This document shows positions 25,559-34,075 of a DNA stretch of 64,000 nucleotides, one piece after another. Numbering within the stretch: position 1 is the stretch's first letter; the number at the start of each line of letters is the position of its first letter. The notes beneath the pieces are model-generated. The model did not search any database. It worked only from the letters and a program-made list of their open reading frames with translations, and was not told where the DNA came from. The stretch spans positions 62,001-126,000 of the forward strand of contig NZ_FQUD01000002.1 of assembly GCF_900128945.1 (NCBI RefSeq), written 5' to 3'. Made by a program: the position numbers and the translations under genes. The DNA comes from Chryseobacterium sp. OV279 (lineage in GTDB: Bacteria; Bacteroidota; Bacteroidia; Flavobacteriales; Weeksellaceae).

Positions 25559-26923
25559 ATGAGAACTTACACTTACACCAGAATTTTTTTCTGTACGTTC
25601 CTGCTGTGCATAATGCAGGCCTGCAGTTCGATACTGGGTCTTCCTTCCGATCCTGAAAGATCCACTATGGGAGAGCTTACTCCCTCTACCGCGGAATTGA
25701 AAAACCTTCCGCTTCCCAAAGAAAAAATCGTCATCGGCGTCTACAAATTCAGAGACCAGACCGGCCAGTATAAACCGTCTGAAAACGGAAACAACTGGAG
25801 TACGGCTGTTCCGCAGGGAACTACCACCATTCTGATCAAAGCACTGGAAGACAGCCGGTGGTTTATCCCCATTGAAAGGGAAAATATCGCCAATCTTTTA
25901 AACGAAAGACAGATCATCCGGTCCACCAGACAGGAATACAATAAAGAAGCTGATAAAAACAGCCAATCCCTTCCGCCACTTCTTTACGCAGGAATTCTTC
26001 TCGAAGGCGGCGTGATCTCTTATGACAGCAATGTCATGACCGGAGGCCTCGGTGCGAGATACTTCGGAATAGGCGCTTCTACACAATACCGCCAGGACAG
26101 AATCACCATTTATCTGCGCGCTGTTTCCACGCTGAACGGTGAAATTCTAAAAACCGTTTATATTTCCAAAACCATTCTTTCTACCAGCGTCAACGGAAGC
26201 TTTTTCAGATATATTGATACGGAAAGACTTTTGGAAGCTGAAATAGGGCTTACTCAAAATGAACCGGTGCAGCTTGCTGTAACCGAAGCCATCGAAAAAG
26301 CGGTAAGATCCTTAATCGTCGAAGGGATCAGGGATAAGATATGGGGAAAAGCATCTGAGAATTTAACTGGTTATCAGTCTTTAATCAATGGTTATAACAA
26401 AGAACAGGAAGAGAATGTAGGCAGAACGGTTGGTAATAAGTTTCCGGAAAATTACAGACAGAAAATGTCCGTTTTTGCGAATGTGGAAGCTCAGAAAATC
26501 AAAGATGACTACGTAAATCCTAAAATGAATGCAGGTGGAAAACTGGGAATGAAATACTTTGTAAGTCCCAATTTCAATATTGAAACCAGCGTTGGTTATT
26601 TCACTTTAGAGAATAAAAATATTATTAAAAGAAGCTATATAGTTCCCGAGCTTAATCTGGAGTTTCTTTTGTTCCCAAAATACAGATTCAGTCCTTATGT
26701 TTATGGCGGCGCGGGAGCTATGTTTTCAAAATACAAACCTCAGTACAAGGGGCAGATTGGCGGCGGACTGGAATATATGATCGGGAATAATACCGCAATC
26801 CGGGCCTCCTCGCAGTATGATATCGGTTTTAAAGATAACTGGGAAGGTTTGGTCAATGGAAAAAGAAAAGACCAGGCACTCCGCTTTGCACTTGGAATCA
26901 ATTTTTACCTTGGAAACAAATAA
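25559..26923 (+). CDS. csgG: Curli secretion channel CsgG with C-terminal outer-membrane barrel domain
   Basis: 454 residues. The lipobox is IMQACSS with Cys 22. Residues 40-280 are CsgG: IVIGVYKFRDQTGQYKP, ALEDSRWFIPIEREN, LLYAGILLEGGVISYDSN and AVTEAIEKAVRSLIVEG. E. coli CsgG stops at about this point, but this protein continues with residues 320-454, a set of amphipathic strands ending in ALRFALGINFYLGNK that look like a small outer membrane beta-barrel. The core forms the nonameric pore. The extra barrel may anchor or seal the complex in the Bacteroidota envelope. Confidence 0.9.
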   Translation: MRTYTYTRIFFCTFLLCIMQACSSILGLPSDPERSTMGELTPSTAELKNLPLPKEKIVIGVYKFRDQTGQYKPSENGNNWSTAVPQGTTTILIKALEDSRWFIPIERENIANLLNERQIIRSTRQEYNKEADKNSQSLPPLLYAGILLEGGVISYDSNVMTGGLGARYFGIGASTQYRQDRITIYLRAVSTLNGEILKTVYISKTILSTSVNGSFFRYIDTERLLEAEIGLTQNEPVQLAVTEAIEKAVRSLIVEGIRDKIWGKASENLTGYQSLINGYNKEQEENVGRTVGNKFPENYRQKMSVFANVEAQKIKDDYVNPKMNAGGKLGMKYFVSPNFNIETSVGYFTLENKNIIKRSYIVPELNLEFLLFPKYRFSPYVYGGAGAMFSKYKPQYKGQIGGGLEYMIGNNTAIRASSQYDIGFKDNWEGLVNGKRKDQALRFALGINFYLGNK

Positions 26924-26934
26924 AAACATGAACT

Positions 26935-28446
26935 ATGAAAACTTTAATCAAAATACTCAGCATATTCATCCTTACTTTTTGTCTGTTTTCATGCAGCGAA
27001 GATCTTGTAGACCAGGCTCAGACAGGAATATTGAAAGGAAAAGTTGTAAAAAGAGGGACCAATGTGCCTATTCCCAATGTGAAAATTTTTACAGCACCCA
27101 CTACACAGACGGTTTTCAGCGGGACAGACGGTACATTCGAAATTGCTGCCATGCCGCTTGGAAATTATTCTGTGAAAGCAGAACTGTCCGGCTATATTAC
27201 CACTTTTCAGGGTGTTAATATGCAAACCCAAAACCAGGTAGTCACCGTGGTTTTTGAAATGGACGATGATGAATCACTTAATTCTCCTCCTTCCGCACCG
27301 CAGCTGCTAAGTCCGGTAGACAATGCGGTGAACCAGCCTTTGAACGTCGAACTGACGTGGACTGCTACAGATCCTGATACGGCTGATGTTTTAAAATATA
27401 GTTTAACAATTAAAAATAACCTCGATACTCATGTGATTCAGGTTAATGATTTGACGGTGAAGCATTATTCGCTTTCAAATTTGAAGTTTGGTGTTAGTTA
27501 CTTCTGGCAGGTGTCTGTTTCGGACGGCATTCACCCGCCAGTTTTAAGTTCCGTCAGTAAATTTACCACCAATACGGTTCCGGCCAACCGTTACCATTAT
27601 GTACAGAAACAGAACGGTAATTTCGTCATCATGTCTACGGACGGACAGGGAAACAGTTTTCAACTGACCAATTCGTCTTACAACAGCTGGAGGCCGAGAA
27701 AAAATAACAATGCAGGACTGATTGCATTTCTGCGGACCGAAGGCGGAAGTACCCATATTTACACGGTAAACCCAGACGGATCCAATCCTTTTAAAGTGAC
27801 CACAGTACCAGCAGCTGGTTTTAATAATTATGAAATGGATTTTGCATGGAGCACCAATGGCCAGGAAATTCTCTATTCCAATTTTAATAAATTATACAGA
27901 ATCAATAAAGACGGAAGCGGCCTTACACTGGTATACACAACGCCGGACGGCAGCATGATCTCCGAATGTGACTGGAGCTACGACGGCAGCAGAGTCGCCG
28001 TAAAAACGAATGATTTTAATGGTTACAATACAAAAATCTACATCATTGATATGACAGGAAATGTTTTGAAAACTATTCTGACAGGATCAGCAGGAGCCTC
28101 AGGGGGACTCAATTTCTCGGTAGATGGACAAATGCTTGTATACACAAGAGATCTGTCAGGATACCTGGATGGCAGCGGCAATTACCGCCAGCTCGATTCC
28201 CATATTTTCATCTATAATATAACGACTGACACCGTATATGACATTTCTGCTGAAAGCGAAAAACCACTAGGAACCAACGATCTTGATCCAAGGTTCTCTC
28301 CAAACAATGCCCAGATTATCTTTATGAACACCTCCAACGACAATATCTCTCAGAAAAATGTAATGGCTATTGATCTCAACAGTACCATGACCGATCTTTC
28401 GAGAGCGTCTCTCTTCAGTAACGGGGAAATGCCGGATTATGAGTAG
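26935..28446 (+). CDS. Curli-operon lipoprotein: carboxypeptidase-regulatory-like, Fn3-like and beta-propeller domains
   Basis: 503 residues. A lipobox (CLFSCSE, Cys 20) is followed by a carboxypeptidase-regulatory-like fold (GILKGKVVKRGTNVPIPNVK, about 30-100). A fibronectin-like domain comes next (SAPQLLSPVDNAVNQPL to YFWQVSVSDG, about 113-212), then TolB/PD40-like propeller blades (NPDGSNPFKVT, AWSTNGQEILYSN, DWSYDGSRVAV, FSVDGQMLVYTRD, RFSPNNAQIIFMN). It starts 11 bases after csgG, so it is probably the last gene of the curli operon. Surface anchoring or fibre capture is inferred; no enzyme motif is seen. Confidence 0.8.
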   Translation: MKTLIKILSIFILTFCLFSCSEDLVDQAQTGILKGKVVKRGTNVPIPNVKIFTAPTTQTVFSGTDGTFEIAAMPLGNYSVKAELSGYITTFQGVNMQTQNQVVTVVFEMDDDESLNSPPSAPQLLSPVDNAVNQPLNVELTWTATDPDTADVLKYSLTIKNNLDTHVIQVNDLTVKHYSLSNLKFGVSYFWQVSVSDGIHPPVLSSVSKFTTNTVPANRYHYVQKQNGNFVIMSTDGQGNSFQLTNSSYNSWRPRKNNNAGLIAFLRTEGGSTHIYTVNPDGSNPFKVTTVPAAGFNNYEMDFAWSTNGQEILYSNFNKLYRINKDGSGLTLVYTTPDGSMISECDWSYDGSRVAVKTNDFNGYNTKIYIIDMTGNVLKTILTGSAGASGGLNFSVDGQMLVYTRDLSGYLDGSGNYRQLDSHIFIYNITTDTVYDISAESEKPLGTNDLDPRFSPNNAQIIFMNTSNDNISQKNVMAIDLNSTMTDLSRASLFSNGEMPDYE

Positions 28447-28710
28447 TTTGAGTTTGAGAGTTTGAGTGTTTTAGAGTAAGAGAGTTGCTGGTTGACAGTT
28501 GACTGTTACTCGTAATTTAAATATTATACTTTAATAGTTTTAAGCTTGATATATCTGGGAATACTGAATGAAGGGCAGGTATCTGGTGGCTGAGGTTCCC
28601 GAAGCCACCAGTACTATAATACCAATGTCTGGAATCTGATGTCTGGAATCTGGTATCTAAAGATTTTCTGATTCACTATTCACTTACGAAGCAAAATTCA
28701 CCATTGCCTT
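28447..28710. repeat. Interspersed gag-ttt-gag type repeat with a small hairpin
   Basis: The stretch GTTTGAGAGTTTGAGTG, AGAGTAAGAGAGTTGCTGG and later ATTCACTTACGAAGCAAAATTCAC recurs in forward orientation at 62780-62990 and in reverse at 39590-39750. Inside it, CTGGTGGCT and AGCCACCAG (28583-28611) form a hairpin shared with 52057-52081. No gene is seen. Confidence 0.65.
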
Positions 28711-28769
28711 CGTTTCAGCTCCAAAAAAAATCCAAACCTTCGGTTTGGATTTTTTTTGGAGCTGAAACG
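28711..28769. terminator. 28-bp perfect hairpin between curli operon and LuxR gene
   Basis: Two arms of 28 bases, CGTTTCAGCTCC...CCAAACC and its exact complement, flank a 3-base loop. An A8/T8 tract within the stem acts as the slippery run in either direction. It separates two converging genes and should stop transcription from both. Confidence 0.85.
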
Positions 28770-28781
28770 AAATGGTTTTCA

Positions 28782-29432
28782 TCAATCAATAATGTGGTTT
28801 TCTAAGGCATATTTTACAATTCCTACGGAATTTTTTGCGTTTAATTTGAGGAGAATTCTTTTGCGGTGGGTTTCTACAGTATTGATACTGATAAAAAGTT
28901 TTTCAGAAATATCTTTGCTGCTGAAGCCGTCGCAAATCAGTTTAAGGATCTCCATTTCTCTGCGTGTGAGAGGTTCTTTGATGTGAGGATTGGGTTTTCC
29001 TTCCTCACTGCTGATAAAGTTGATCATTCTTTCTTTTGCGTTGTCACAAATGTAGATCTCATTCAAGAGCAGCGCATTGATGGATTTCAGGAATTCATCG
29101 TATCTGCTGTTTTTGTCAAGATAGCTCTTTATTCCTTTGTTAAAAAGCTTCCGGATGTCAATCATATCATAACTATTGCCTATGACAATAATCTTGATTT
29201 TTTTGTCTTTTGAGGTAATGTCTTCTACTAGTCTGAAAATATCGGTAAGCATCAGCATATTGGAGCTTATGACGAGGATTTCAGGAGGATCTTCTTTTAA
29301 TTGTTCAAATAAGGGTTCATAAGAATTACAAATGTCAATCGTGTTAAAAATTTTGCTCTGTGAGAGCAGTTTTGATAAACCTTCTGTATATAGCAATGGC
29401 TCATCAAAAATGGTTAATCTCGGTTTCATCAT
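28782..29432 (-). CDS. LuxR-type regulator with degenerate receiver domain
   Basis: 216 residues. Residues 1-120 have the receiver fold (PRLTIFDEPLLYTEGL, then PPEILVISSNM). The position of the phospho-accepting Asp is Ser 56, while the acidic pair region and the late Lys (KSYLDKN) remain. Residues 150-215 are a LuxR helix-turn-helix: LTRREMEILKLICDGFSSKDISEKLFISINTVETHRKRI. It is convergent with the curli operon and is a candidate regulator of it, analogous in position to CsgD, but the link is inferred. No sensor kinase is nearby. Confidence 0.85.
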   Translation of the reverse strand: MMKPRLTIFDEPLLYTEGLSKLLSQSKIFNTIDICNSYEPLFEQLKEDPPEILVISSNMLMLTDIFRLVEDITSKDKKIKIIVIGNSYDMIDIRKLFNKGIKSYLDKNSRYDEFLKSINALLLNEIYICDNAKERMINFISSEEGKPNPHIKEPLTRREMEILKLICDGFSSKDISEKLFISINTVETHRKRILLKLNAKNSVGIVKYALENHIID

Positions 29433-29657
29433 GGTTAGTTTTGTTTATATAAAAATATAAAAAAAACTTTACATTTTACATAAAAATAACAATTAATTGT
29501 AATTTTTTATACAATAAATGATTGTAAAATTGAAATTTTATTGATTATTTGATAAATAATTCTCCTGTTGTGGAGTTTTGGATATGAATTTTAGAGTTAT
29601 TATAGTTAAGATGTTGTATTAGTGGATGTTTTGGTGGTATTTAATCTAAAATAAAAA

Positions 29658-30128
29658 TTATTTAACTAACACGGTAGGGATATGTTTCACCGGAAAATTC
29701 ACCGAACGGGCAATAAAACAAAACTGACCTGCTTTATGATGCAGCTCTTTCGCTTTTTCAATCATGGATTCTTCCGTAATAGTGATCGTAGGGTGTAAGG
29801 TAACTGATGTGAAATTTCCACTGCCATCAGCTGTTTCAGTCATAATTCCGGTAGCTTCGTCCGTGTAATCGGTGACAATAATACCTTCTTCAGAACAGAA
29901 ATGCAGATACCAGAGCATATGACAGGACGAAAGGGAAGAAAGAAACATATCTTCCGGATTGTGTTTGGTTTTATCTCCACGGAAGGCGGGATCAGAAGAG
30001 CCATCAATAACGGCTTTATTTTCAATATGGATGGTATGGCTCCTTTCGTAGTTTCTGTAGCTGCTGGTGCCTGTTCCTTTGTTTCCTGTCCATTGAATGG
30101 TTGCTTTGTAGTGGTGTTCTTTGCTCAT
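29658..30128 (-). CDS. OsmC-family peroxiredoxin-like protein
   Basis: 156 residues of OsmC/Ohr type. The two redox Cys are in LSSLSSCHMLWYLHFC and AGQFCFIARSVNFPV. ERSHTIHIENKAVIDGSSDP and NPEDMFLSSLS are family phrases of the YhfA/OsmC-like branch. It reduces organic hydroperoxides. Monocistronic. Confidence 0.85.
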   Translation of the reverse strand: MSKEHHYKATIQWTGNKGTGTSSYRNYERSHTIHIENKAVIDGSSDPAFRGDKTKHNPEDMFLSSLSSCHMLWYLHFCSEEGIIVTDYTDEATGIMTETADGSGNFTSVTLHPTITITEESMIEKAKELHHKAGQFCFIARSVNFPVKHIPTVLVK

Positions 30129-30159
30129 TCTTTAATTTTTTGTTTAAGTTGAAAAATAA

Positions 30160-30194
30160 AAAAGGTATTTACTAAAATTAAGTAAATACCTTTT
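30160..30194 (-). terminator. Terminator of the T9SS-sorted protein gene
   Basis: AAAAGGTATTTACT and AGTAAATACCTTTT form a perfect 14-bp stem with a 7-base loop. Confidence 0.75.
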
Positions 30195-30225
30195 CATATG
30201 GTTAAAAAGAGTTTATAAATTAAAA

Positions 30226-31647
30226 TTAATTCTTTATAAGTTTTTTTGTAGTTGTTGTTCCGTTTTCGAATGTGATTTTTGCGAGGTAAGTTCCTTTTAA
30301 TAATTCTGAAAGATTGGTATTGTTATCTTTTAAAATTTTCACAATTTTTCCATTAATAGAATAAATTTCTATTTTACTTACTTTTTCTTTTGTGCTGAAA
30401 ACTAAGTTTTGTTTAACAGGATTCTCAAATGAAATAGAGGAGATATTTGTTTTTGTATCATTTGAAACAGATAATGTAGAAGTATTCAACGTAAATTTTA
30501 AAATATTATTTGCGCCTTTTGTAGTAATAATACTATTGTCGTTAATAATCATTTCACCAATAAAATTTGGTGTTCCTGTTGTTTCAGAATAATAATTAAA
30601 GATAGGATCAACAGCTCCGGTTGATGTAATTTTAGAAATAAAAAATGTTTCACCCATCGATCCGGTTAATCCGGAAATATAATAATTCCCATTTTTTTCG
30701 GTAATTATGGACGATAATGCCATTACGTTGAAAGGGAAGGAATTGCTATCAAACACAAAAGTATTATCGTGATCTCCGTTGGGTTTTATTCTAAAGATTT
30801 CATTATTTATATTTGAACATACAATATTGTTATTACTATCCATAAAAGCAGAACCAGCACCTCCCGGATCTGATGTAAAAGCTAAAATACCATTATTTCC
30901 GAAACTCGTAAGAGCTTGTCCGTTATTGTCATATTTTTCTAAAGCACCATACGTATATGCGTTTGTATTATTGTGATTGCTGATAAAGCTAATAATGTTG
31001 GATTGATTATCTAAGAATATAAAATTTCCAGGAGTATTGAAAGAACCATTATTTCCAAAAGTGGTGTCAATACTTCCGTTGCTGTTTAATCGGTAAATGC
31101 TTTTATAATGAATATATGGTCCAGCATCGGATGTTGCTTGTCCGTAAACTATTATTTTATCATTTTGAAGATAAAAGCCATAACCTACACTGTTGAAATC
31201 TGTTCCGATGTTTTCAATTTTAGCAATTCCATTTATTCCAAATGTTGTATCGAGTAGTCCGTTTGGAAGTAATCTCACAATAGCAGATCCATTAGTATAA
31301 AAACACATGACGAGAATTTTACCGTCTGTTTGTTTTTTTAGCTCACTTTGTACGGCACTGAAATAATTACTAATTATTGTCTCTCCGTTATTTCCGAAAG
31401 AAGTATCAACTGTTCCGTTAGCATTAAGTTTAGATATAGCACATTCAGGGCCTGCCAGCGAGGGATTGTCTTTTGCGTAAGTAAAATAAATGCTGTTATC
31501 TGAATTTTGAACAATTCTTGTCTCATAGTAATTAGCACTTGTGAGAGTATATTTTCCGTTTGAAGCAAAAGAATTGTCGTATGATAGAATTTGCCCAAAA
31601 GCAGCCTGTGCCGCAAGAAGCAGTACAAGAAATAATTTTTTTGTCAT
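30226..31647 (-). CDS. Secreted delta-60 repeat protein with type IX secretion sorting tail
   Basis: 473 residues. A signal peptide ending in AAFGQ is followed by repeated units of the form LNANGTVDTSFGNNG, LLPNGLLDTTFGING and LNSNGSIDTTFGNNG. These are delta-60 beta-propeller-like repeats. The C-terminal 75 residues (SISFENPVKQNL to KGTYLAKITFENGTTTTKKLIKN) are a T9SS type A sorting domain. The protein should be exported by the type IX system and anchored or released at the surface. Its function is unknown. Confidence 0.9.
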   Translation of the reverse strand: MTKKLFLVLLLAAQAAFGQILSYDNSFASNGKYTLTSANYYETRIVQNSDNSIYFTYAKDNPSLAGPECAISKLNANGTVDTSFGNNGETIISNYFSAVQSELKKQTDGKILVMCFYTNGSAIVRLLPNGLLDTTFGINGIAKIENIGTDFNSVGYGFYLQNDKIIVYGQATSDAGPYIHYKSIYRLNSNGSIDTTFGNNGSFNTPGNFIFLDNQSNIISFISNHNNTNAYTYGALEKYDNNGQALTSFGNNGILAFTSDPGGAGSAFMDSNNNIVCSNINNEIFRIKPNGDHDNTFVFDSNSFPFNVMALSSIITEKNGNYYISGLTGSMGETFFISKITSTGAVDPIFNYYSETTGTPNFIGEMIINDNSIITTKGANNILKFTLNTSTLSVSNDTKTNISSISFENPVKQNLVFSTKEKVSKIEIYSINGKIVKILKDNNTNLSELLKGTYLAKITFENGTTTTKKLIKN

Positions 31648-31683
31648 TGTGTACGTGTGTTTTAAGATTGCAAATATAACAAA

Positions 31684-31710
31684 AAACCTCCAGCATAGAG
31701 CCGGAGGTTT
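31684..31710 (-). terminator. Terminator of the RNase G gene
   Basis: AAACCTCC and GGAGGTTT pair across an 11-base loop, with T residues following on the minus strand. Confidence 0.7.
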
Positions 31711-31720
31711 AAATTTTGTC

Positions 31721-33280
31721 TTAATTAGAAAATTCTATCAATTCTTCTTTCTTCGAATTGTAAATTTTATATTCTAAATATTTAAAAGAATCTCTTGGGA
31801 TGATGGTTACCCATTTTTTGTATTTAATGAACCATTTCATCTGGATACTTTTGATGCCTTTGGTAAGGTAGGCTTCCACGAAAGGGTGTACATGCAGGAA
31901 AATCTTTCCTTTCTCTTTCTGCAGGATGCTTCTGAGAGTTTCACCCATTCTTTCCACGATTACGATCGGAGCTGTGATTTCTCCGTCTTTGTTCGGGTTT
32001 TCTTCTTTGGTTTCAATCTGTTTTTCCGGGCGGTTTCTTTGTCTGGTGATCTGAATCAGTCCAAACTTGCTCGGAGGAAGAATTTTGTGGCGGGCTTTGT
32101 CGCGCTTCATTTCTTCTTTCAGGTGTTCGTAGAGATCCCTTCTGTGGTCGGGATTCTGCATATCGATGAAGTCGATTACAATGATGCCTCCCATATCCCG
32201 GAGACGAAGCTGTCTGGCGATTTCGGTGGCTGCCATTTTGTTCACTTTCAGAGCGTGTTCTTTGTTTACGGCGGTTCCGGTAGTGATATTGTTTCCGGAG
32301 TTGACGTCAACGACGTGAAGAGCTTCTGTGTGTTCAATAACGAGATAGGCACCTTTTGAACTTGGAATATTAACGTGTTTACCAAAACTCTGTTTGAGCT
32401 GTTTTTCAACGTTGTAATATTCGAGAAGAGGAATGTGGGAATTGTAAAACTGAACAATATTCTTTTTTTCAGGGGCTATGACCTCTACATAGTTGGTCAT
32501 TTCGTCTACCATTTGCTCATCGTCACAGATGATGCTTACGAAATCCTGGTTGAAATTGTCCCTTAAAATAGCTGAAGCTTTGTCTTCTTCGCTTAAAACT
32601 CTGGCCGGAACCTTACTTTTCTGAATGTTTTTGAATGTAGTTTCCCATTTCTGGATCAGCTGATTCATATCATTGTGAAGGTCTGCTACTTTTTTTCCTT
32701 CCGCTACTGTTCTTATGATGACGCCAAAACCTTCTGGTTTGATGCTGTCGATAAGGGTTTTCAGTCTTTCTTTTTCCTCAGTGGTTCTGATTTTTTTGGA
32801 AATGGAAACTTTGTTGTCGAAAGGGATCAGGACCAGAAAACGGCCTGTCAAAGAAACCTGGGTAGAGATCCTGGGACCTTTTGTAGAAATGGGTTCTTTG
32901 GTGATCTGAAGCAGAACGAGATCGTCTTTGGCAATGACTTTATCTACGGTTCCGTTTTTGTCTATTTCGGGTTGTATCTCGAAATTTTTTAAGCTTGAAG
33001 TGCTCTGTTTTTTAGAAATAGTGTCTTTTAAAAACTTTCTGTAGGTAAGATACTGTGGTCCCAGATCCTGATAATGCAGGAAAGCATCCTTATCGTACCC
33101 GATATTTACGAATGCTGCATTCAGGTTAGGGGCCAGTTTTTTTACTCTTCCTACAAACAGATCTCCAACTATAAATTCGCTTTTGTCCTCTTGCTCATGA
33201 AGTTCACATAGTCTTCCGTCTTCCAGCAGTGCAATCTTTGTAAGATCATCTTCATGCGAAACTATTAGTTCTTTCTTCAT
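31721..33280 (-). CDS. rng: Ribonuclease E/G family endoribonuclease
   Basis: 519 residues, the RNase G length without the long C-terminal scaffold of RNase E. An N-terminal S1 domain is seen in GDLFVGRVKKLAPNLNAAFVNIG. The catalytic core has VVDVNSGN and GGIIVIDFIDM, which carry the two metal-binding Asp. RHKILPPSKFGLIQITRQR is the following conserved helix. The Zn-link CPxC motif of RNase E is not present. It processes 16S rRNA and starts decay of some mRNAs. It sits next to a tiny basic protein gene and HU, a translation and nucleoid neighbourhood. Confidence 0.9.
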   Translation of the reverse strand: MKKELIVSHEDDLTKIALLEDGRLCELHEQEDKSEFIVGDLFVGRVKKLAPNLNAAFVNIGYDKDAFLHYQDLGPQYLTYRKFLKDTISKKQSTSSLKNFEIQPEIDKNGTVDKVIAKDDLVLLQITKEPISTKGPRISTQVSLTGRFLVLIPFDNKVSISKKIRTTEEKERLKTLIDSIKPEGFGVIIRTVAEGKKVADLHNDMNQLIQKWETTFKNIQKSKVPARVLSEEDKASAILRDNFNQDFVSIICDDEQMVDEMTNYVEVIAPEKKNIVQFYNSHIPLLEYYNVEKQLKQSFGKHVNIPSSKGAYLVIEHTEALHVVDVNSGNNITTGTAVNKEHALKVNKMAATEIARQLRLRDMGGIIVIDFIDMQNPDHRRDLYEHLKEEMKRDKARHKILPPSKFGLIQITRQRNRPEKQIETKEENPNKDGEITAPIVIVERMGETLRSILQKEKGKIFLHVHPFVEAYLTKGIKSIQMKWFIKYKKWVTIIPRDSFKYLEYKIYNSKKEELIEFSN

Positions 33281-33514
33281 TTTGTTATAAGATAAAAATT
33301 ATTAAGATTATAGGGAACTGGCGTATTTTTTAGCAAATAAATAATATTAAATATAAGAATTTTGAATGAAAATGCTCTATCTTTTTAAAAATATCTGCAA
33401 AAGCCCATGTTTGCCCCGGAATCTTATAGTTGCAAACAAAAATATAGTCGGTGAAGTTTAAATAATTAAAAACACCAACTATATTATTATATTGTAAATC
33501 TCGAGAAAAAGAGA

Positions 33515-33604
33515 TTATTTTTTCTTATGTCTGTTCGCTCTTCTTCTTTTCTTTCTCTTGTGAGTTGCAACCTTGTGTCTTTTTCTTTTCTTTCCGCTTG
33601 GCAT
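33515..33604 (-). CDS. 29-residue highly basic protein, probably ribosome-associated
   Basis: The frame encodes a peptide beginning MPSGKKRKRHKVATHKRKKR and ending in ANRHKKK: 20 of the 29 residues are Lys, Arg or His. It is too short for ordinary gene finding, but the uninterrupted start, the composition and the location between RNase G and HU make it convincing. Tiny Lys/Arg-rich proteins of this kind are found attached to ribosomes in other bacteria (for example THX). I infer a ribosomal or rRNA-binding role for a Bacteroidota-specific protein; the exact name is uncertain. Confidence 0.75.
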   Translation of the reverse strand: MPSGKKRKRHKVATHKRKKRRRANRHKKK

Positions 33605-33646
33605 AATTTTAATTTTTTAGTAACTAGTTAATATTCAGTTAATGTT

Positions 33647-33937
33647 TTATTTTACTGCGACTTTAGTTTTTACTTTCTCTACAAAAGATTTTGAAGGTTT
33701 GAAAGCAGGAATGTTATGAGCAGGAATCTCAATTGCAGTGTTCTTAGAAATATTTCTTCCTGTTTTAGCAGCTCTTGTTTTAATGATAAAAGATCCAAAA
33801 CCTCTCAGATAAACGTTATCCCCATTATACATAGAAGTCCTGATCTCCTGCATAAAAGCTTCTACAACTTTCTGTGTTTCATTCTTTTCTGTTCCCAACT
33901 TATTTGAGATGGTGTTTACCAATTCTGCCTTTGTCAT
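33647..33937 (-). CDS. HU-family DNA-binding protein
   Basis: 96 residues, a full HU/IHF fold. The opening is MTKAELVNTISNKLGTEKNE, VYLRGFGSFIIKTRAAKTGRNI is the beta-arm region, and IEIPAHNIPAFKPSKSF is the terminal conserved segment. It bends and compacts DNA as a dimer. The promoter box TAAATTTG lies 31 bases upstream on the minus strand (33968-33975). Confidence 0.9.
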   Translation of the reverse strand: MTKAELVNTISNKLGTEKNETQKVVEAFMQEIRTSMYNGDNVYLRGFGSFIIKTRAAKTGRNISKNTAIEIPAHNIPAFKPSKSFVEKVKTKVAVK

Positions 33938-33967
33938 TTCCTTTTTTAATTTTAAATTTTAGGTGTG

Positions 33968-33975
33968 CAAATTTA
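33968..33975 (-). promoter_or_regulatory. -7 box of the HU gene
   Basis: On the minus strand it reads TAAATTTG, matching TAnnTTTG. A minus-strand TTG lies 21 bases further upstream, slightly longer than the usual spacing. Confidence 0.5.
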
Positions 33976-34075
33976 GTTAAAAAAATTGAATACTAGCAAA
34001 TTAGTGGCAAAATATTTTTGTTTAAAGAGTTGGAGTTTTCTTGTTTACCCCATATTAATATTACATTAAATCTCT

